From Verrucomicrobiales bacterium (GTDB lineage: Bacteria; Verrucomicrobiota; Verrucomicrobiae; Limisphaerales; UBA1100), in NCBI GenBank assembly GCA_002721895.1, contig PBLV01000018.1, positions 37,268-43,169 on the forward strand: 5,902 nt of DNA, in the 5' to 3' direction. This document shows positions 5,193 through 5,902 of the stretch, piece after piece. Position 1 is the stretch's first letter; each line of letters starts with the position of its first letter. The notes beneath the pieces are model-generated. The model was given only the letters and a program-made list of their open reading frames with translations, was not told the DNA's origin and ran no database searches. The translations under genes were made by a program, and so were the position numbers.

Positions 5193-5902
5193 ATGCGCAC
5201 CCCTTCAATCATCACGCTGGCCTTGGCCGCGCTGTCCGTGCAGGCCGCCGACTATCTGCGTGATATCAAGCCGGTGCTCAAGGCCCGGTGTTATGCGTGT
5301 CATGGGGCGTTGAAGCAGAAGGCGGGGTTGCGGGTGGATTCGGCGGCGAATTTGCGCAAGGGGGCGAAGGGTGAGGATGTGTTGTCGATTGGCAAGCCGG
5401 CGGAAAGCGAATTGCTGGCGCGGTTGACCGCGGCGGATATAGACGAGCGCATGCCGCCGGAGGGGGCACCGTTGAAGCCGGCAGAGATCGCGGCGATTCG
5501 CGAGTGGATTGCCGTCGGGGCGCCTATACCAGCGAATGAAACGGCTGAGGCGGATCCGCGTGAGCATTGGGCGTTTCAAGTACCGCAACTCGTCAAGCTG
5601 CCGGGCGATGCGGGCAATGTGATTGATGTTCTGCTTGAGGACCAACGCTCGGCGCGCGGATTCAAGGCGCAACCGATCGCCGAGCGCACGATTCGCCTGC
5701 GCCGCCTTTATCTCGATCTCATCGGCCTGCCGCCCACGCGCGCGCAATTGACGGACACCCGCCCGTGGGAGGTGATTGTCGATGAACTCCTCAAGAGCCC
5801 CCATCACGGCGAACGCTGGGCGCGGCATTGGATGGATATCTGGCGCTACACCGACTGGTACGGGCTCGGCGCGCAACTGCGCAACAGCCAAAAGCATATC
5901 TG
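5193..5902 (+). CDS. Planctomycete-type cytochrome c protein (PSCyt1-PSCyt2/DUF1549), 5' part
   Basis: The frame is open from ATG 5193 to the window edge (236 codons), so the C-terminal part is missing. A Sec signal peptide (about 1-19, cleavage after VQA) precedes a small cytochrome-like domain with the heme attachment motif CYACH at 33-37. M87 in ERMPPEG is the likely distal ligand. HWAF at 125-128 marks the linker typical of these proteins. From about 150 the PSCyt2/DUF1549 domain begins, with RLRRLYLDLIGLPPT (168-182) and HGERWARHWMDIWRY (205-219). Family members usually continue into a DUF1553 domain and total 700-1100 residues. They are exported proteins of Planctomycetota and Verrucomicrobiota with unknown exact function, often encoded beside DUF1501 or sulfatase genes. 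Only a weak AGAGAG (5185-5190) precedes the start. Base composition changes sharply between the two domains. Confidence 0.93.
   Translation, partial: MRTPSIITLALAALSVQAADYLRDIKPVLKARCYACHGALKQKAGLRVDSAANLRKGAKGEDVLSIGKPAESELLARLTAADIDERMPPEGAPLKPAEIAAIREWIAVGAPIPANETAEADPREHWAFQVPQLVKLPGDAGNVIDVLLEDQRSARGFKAQPIAERTIRLRRLYLDLIGLPPTRAQLTDTRPWEVIVDELLKSPHHGERWARHWMDIWRYTDWYGLGAQLRNSQKHI

Noticed and set aside
5205..5897. Minus-strand open frame of 230 codons
   Set aside because: The plus strand encodes a signal peptide, CxxCH and DUF1549 motifs over the same bases, so the minus frame is a high-GC shadow.

Overview
The window looks like a chromosomal segment of a GC-rich bacterium from the Planctomycetota-Verrucomicrobiota-Chlamydiota group, most likely Verrucomicrobiota. 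The main evidence is the last gene, which starts like a secreted planctomycete-type cytochrome c protein (heme motif CYACH, then a PSCyt2/DUF1549-like domain); this family is expanded almost only in these phyla. Weak or absent Shine-Dalgarno sequences and small proline-rich secreted proteins with a DTQTGETW-type motif fit the same picture. This placement is an inference without a database search.

Layout. Bases 2-55 are the last 17 codons of a MacB/FtsX-type ABC transporter permease. A tRNA-Leu(UAG) with encoded CCA follows at 111-195. Converging on it from the minus strand is a secreted proline- and histidine-rich small protein (231-800). An intergenic region of about 380 bp (801-1182) separates that gene from a divergent plus-strand operon. 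It holds a 17-bp direct repeat, a GC hairpin, an AT-rich patch, five DnaA-box-like 9-mers and a plausible promoter. The operon has two genes 22 bp apart: a six-helix membrane protein with a large extracytoplasmic domain (1183-3093), and a membrane-anchored long coiled-coil protein with a C-terminal globular domain (3116-5011). After a 181-bp gap containing a perfect hairpin comes the truncated cytochrome gene (5193 to the window edge).

The part most worth attention is the two-gene operon. I recognise neither protein as a characterised family. The architecture is a polytopic membrane protein with a glycine-rich helix hairpin, paired with a single-helix protein carrying a roughly 340-residue coiled coil. 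This suggests a membrane-spanning complex, loosely reminiscent of MotA/ExbB-type or Zorya-type assemblies, but without visible MotB, OmpA or nuclease partners. The coiled coil contains two separate fresh 21-bp (one heptad) tandem duplications, so its length appears to be evolving by in-frame slippage. The DnaA-box cluster directly upstream is the second unusual item. It could be an origin-like element or DnaA control of the operon.
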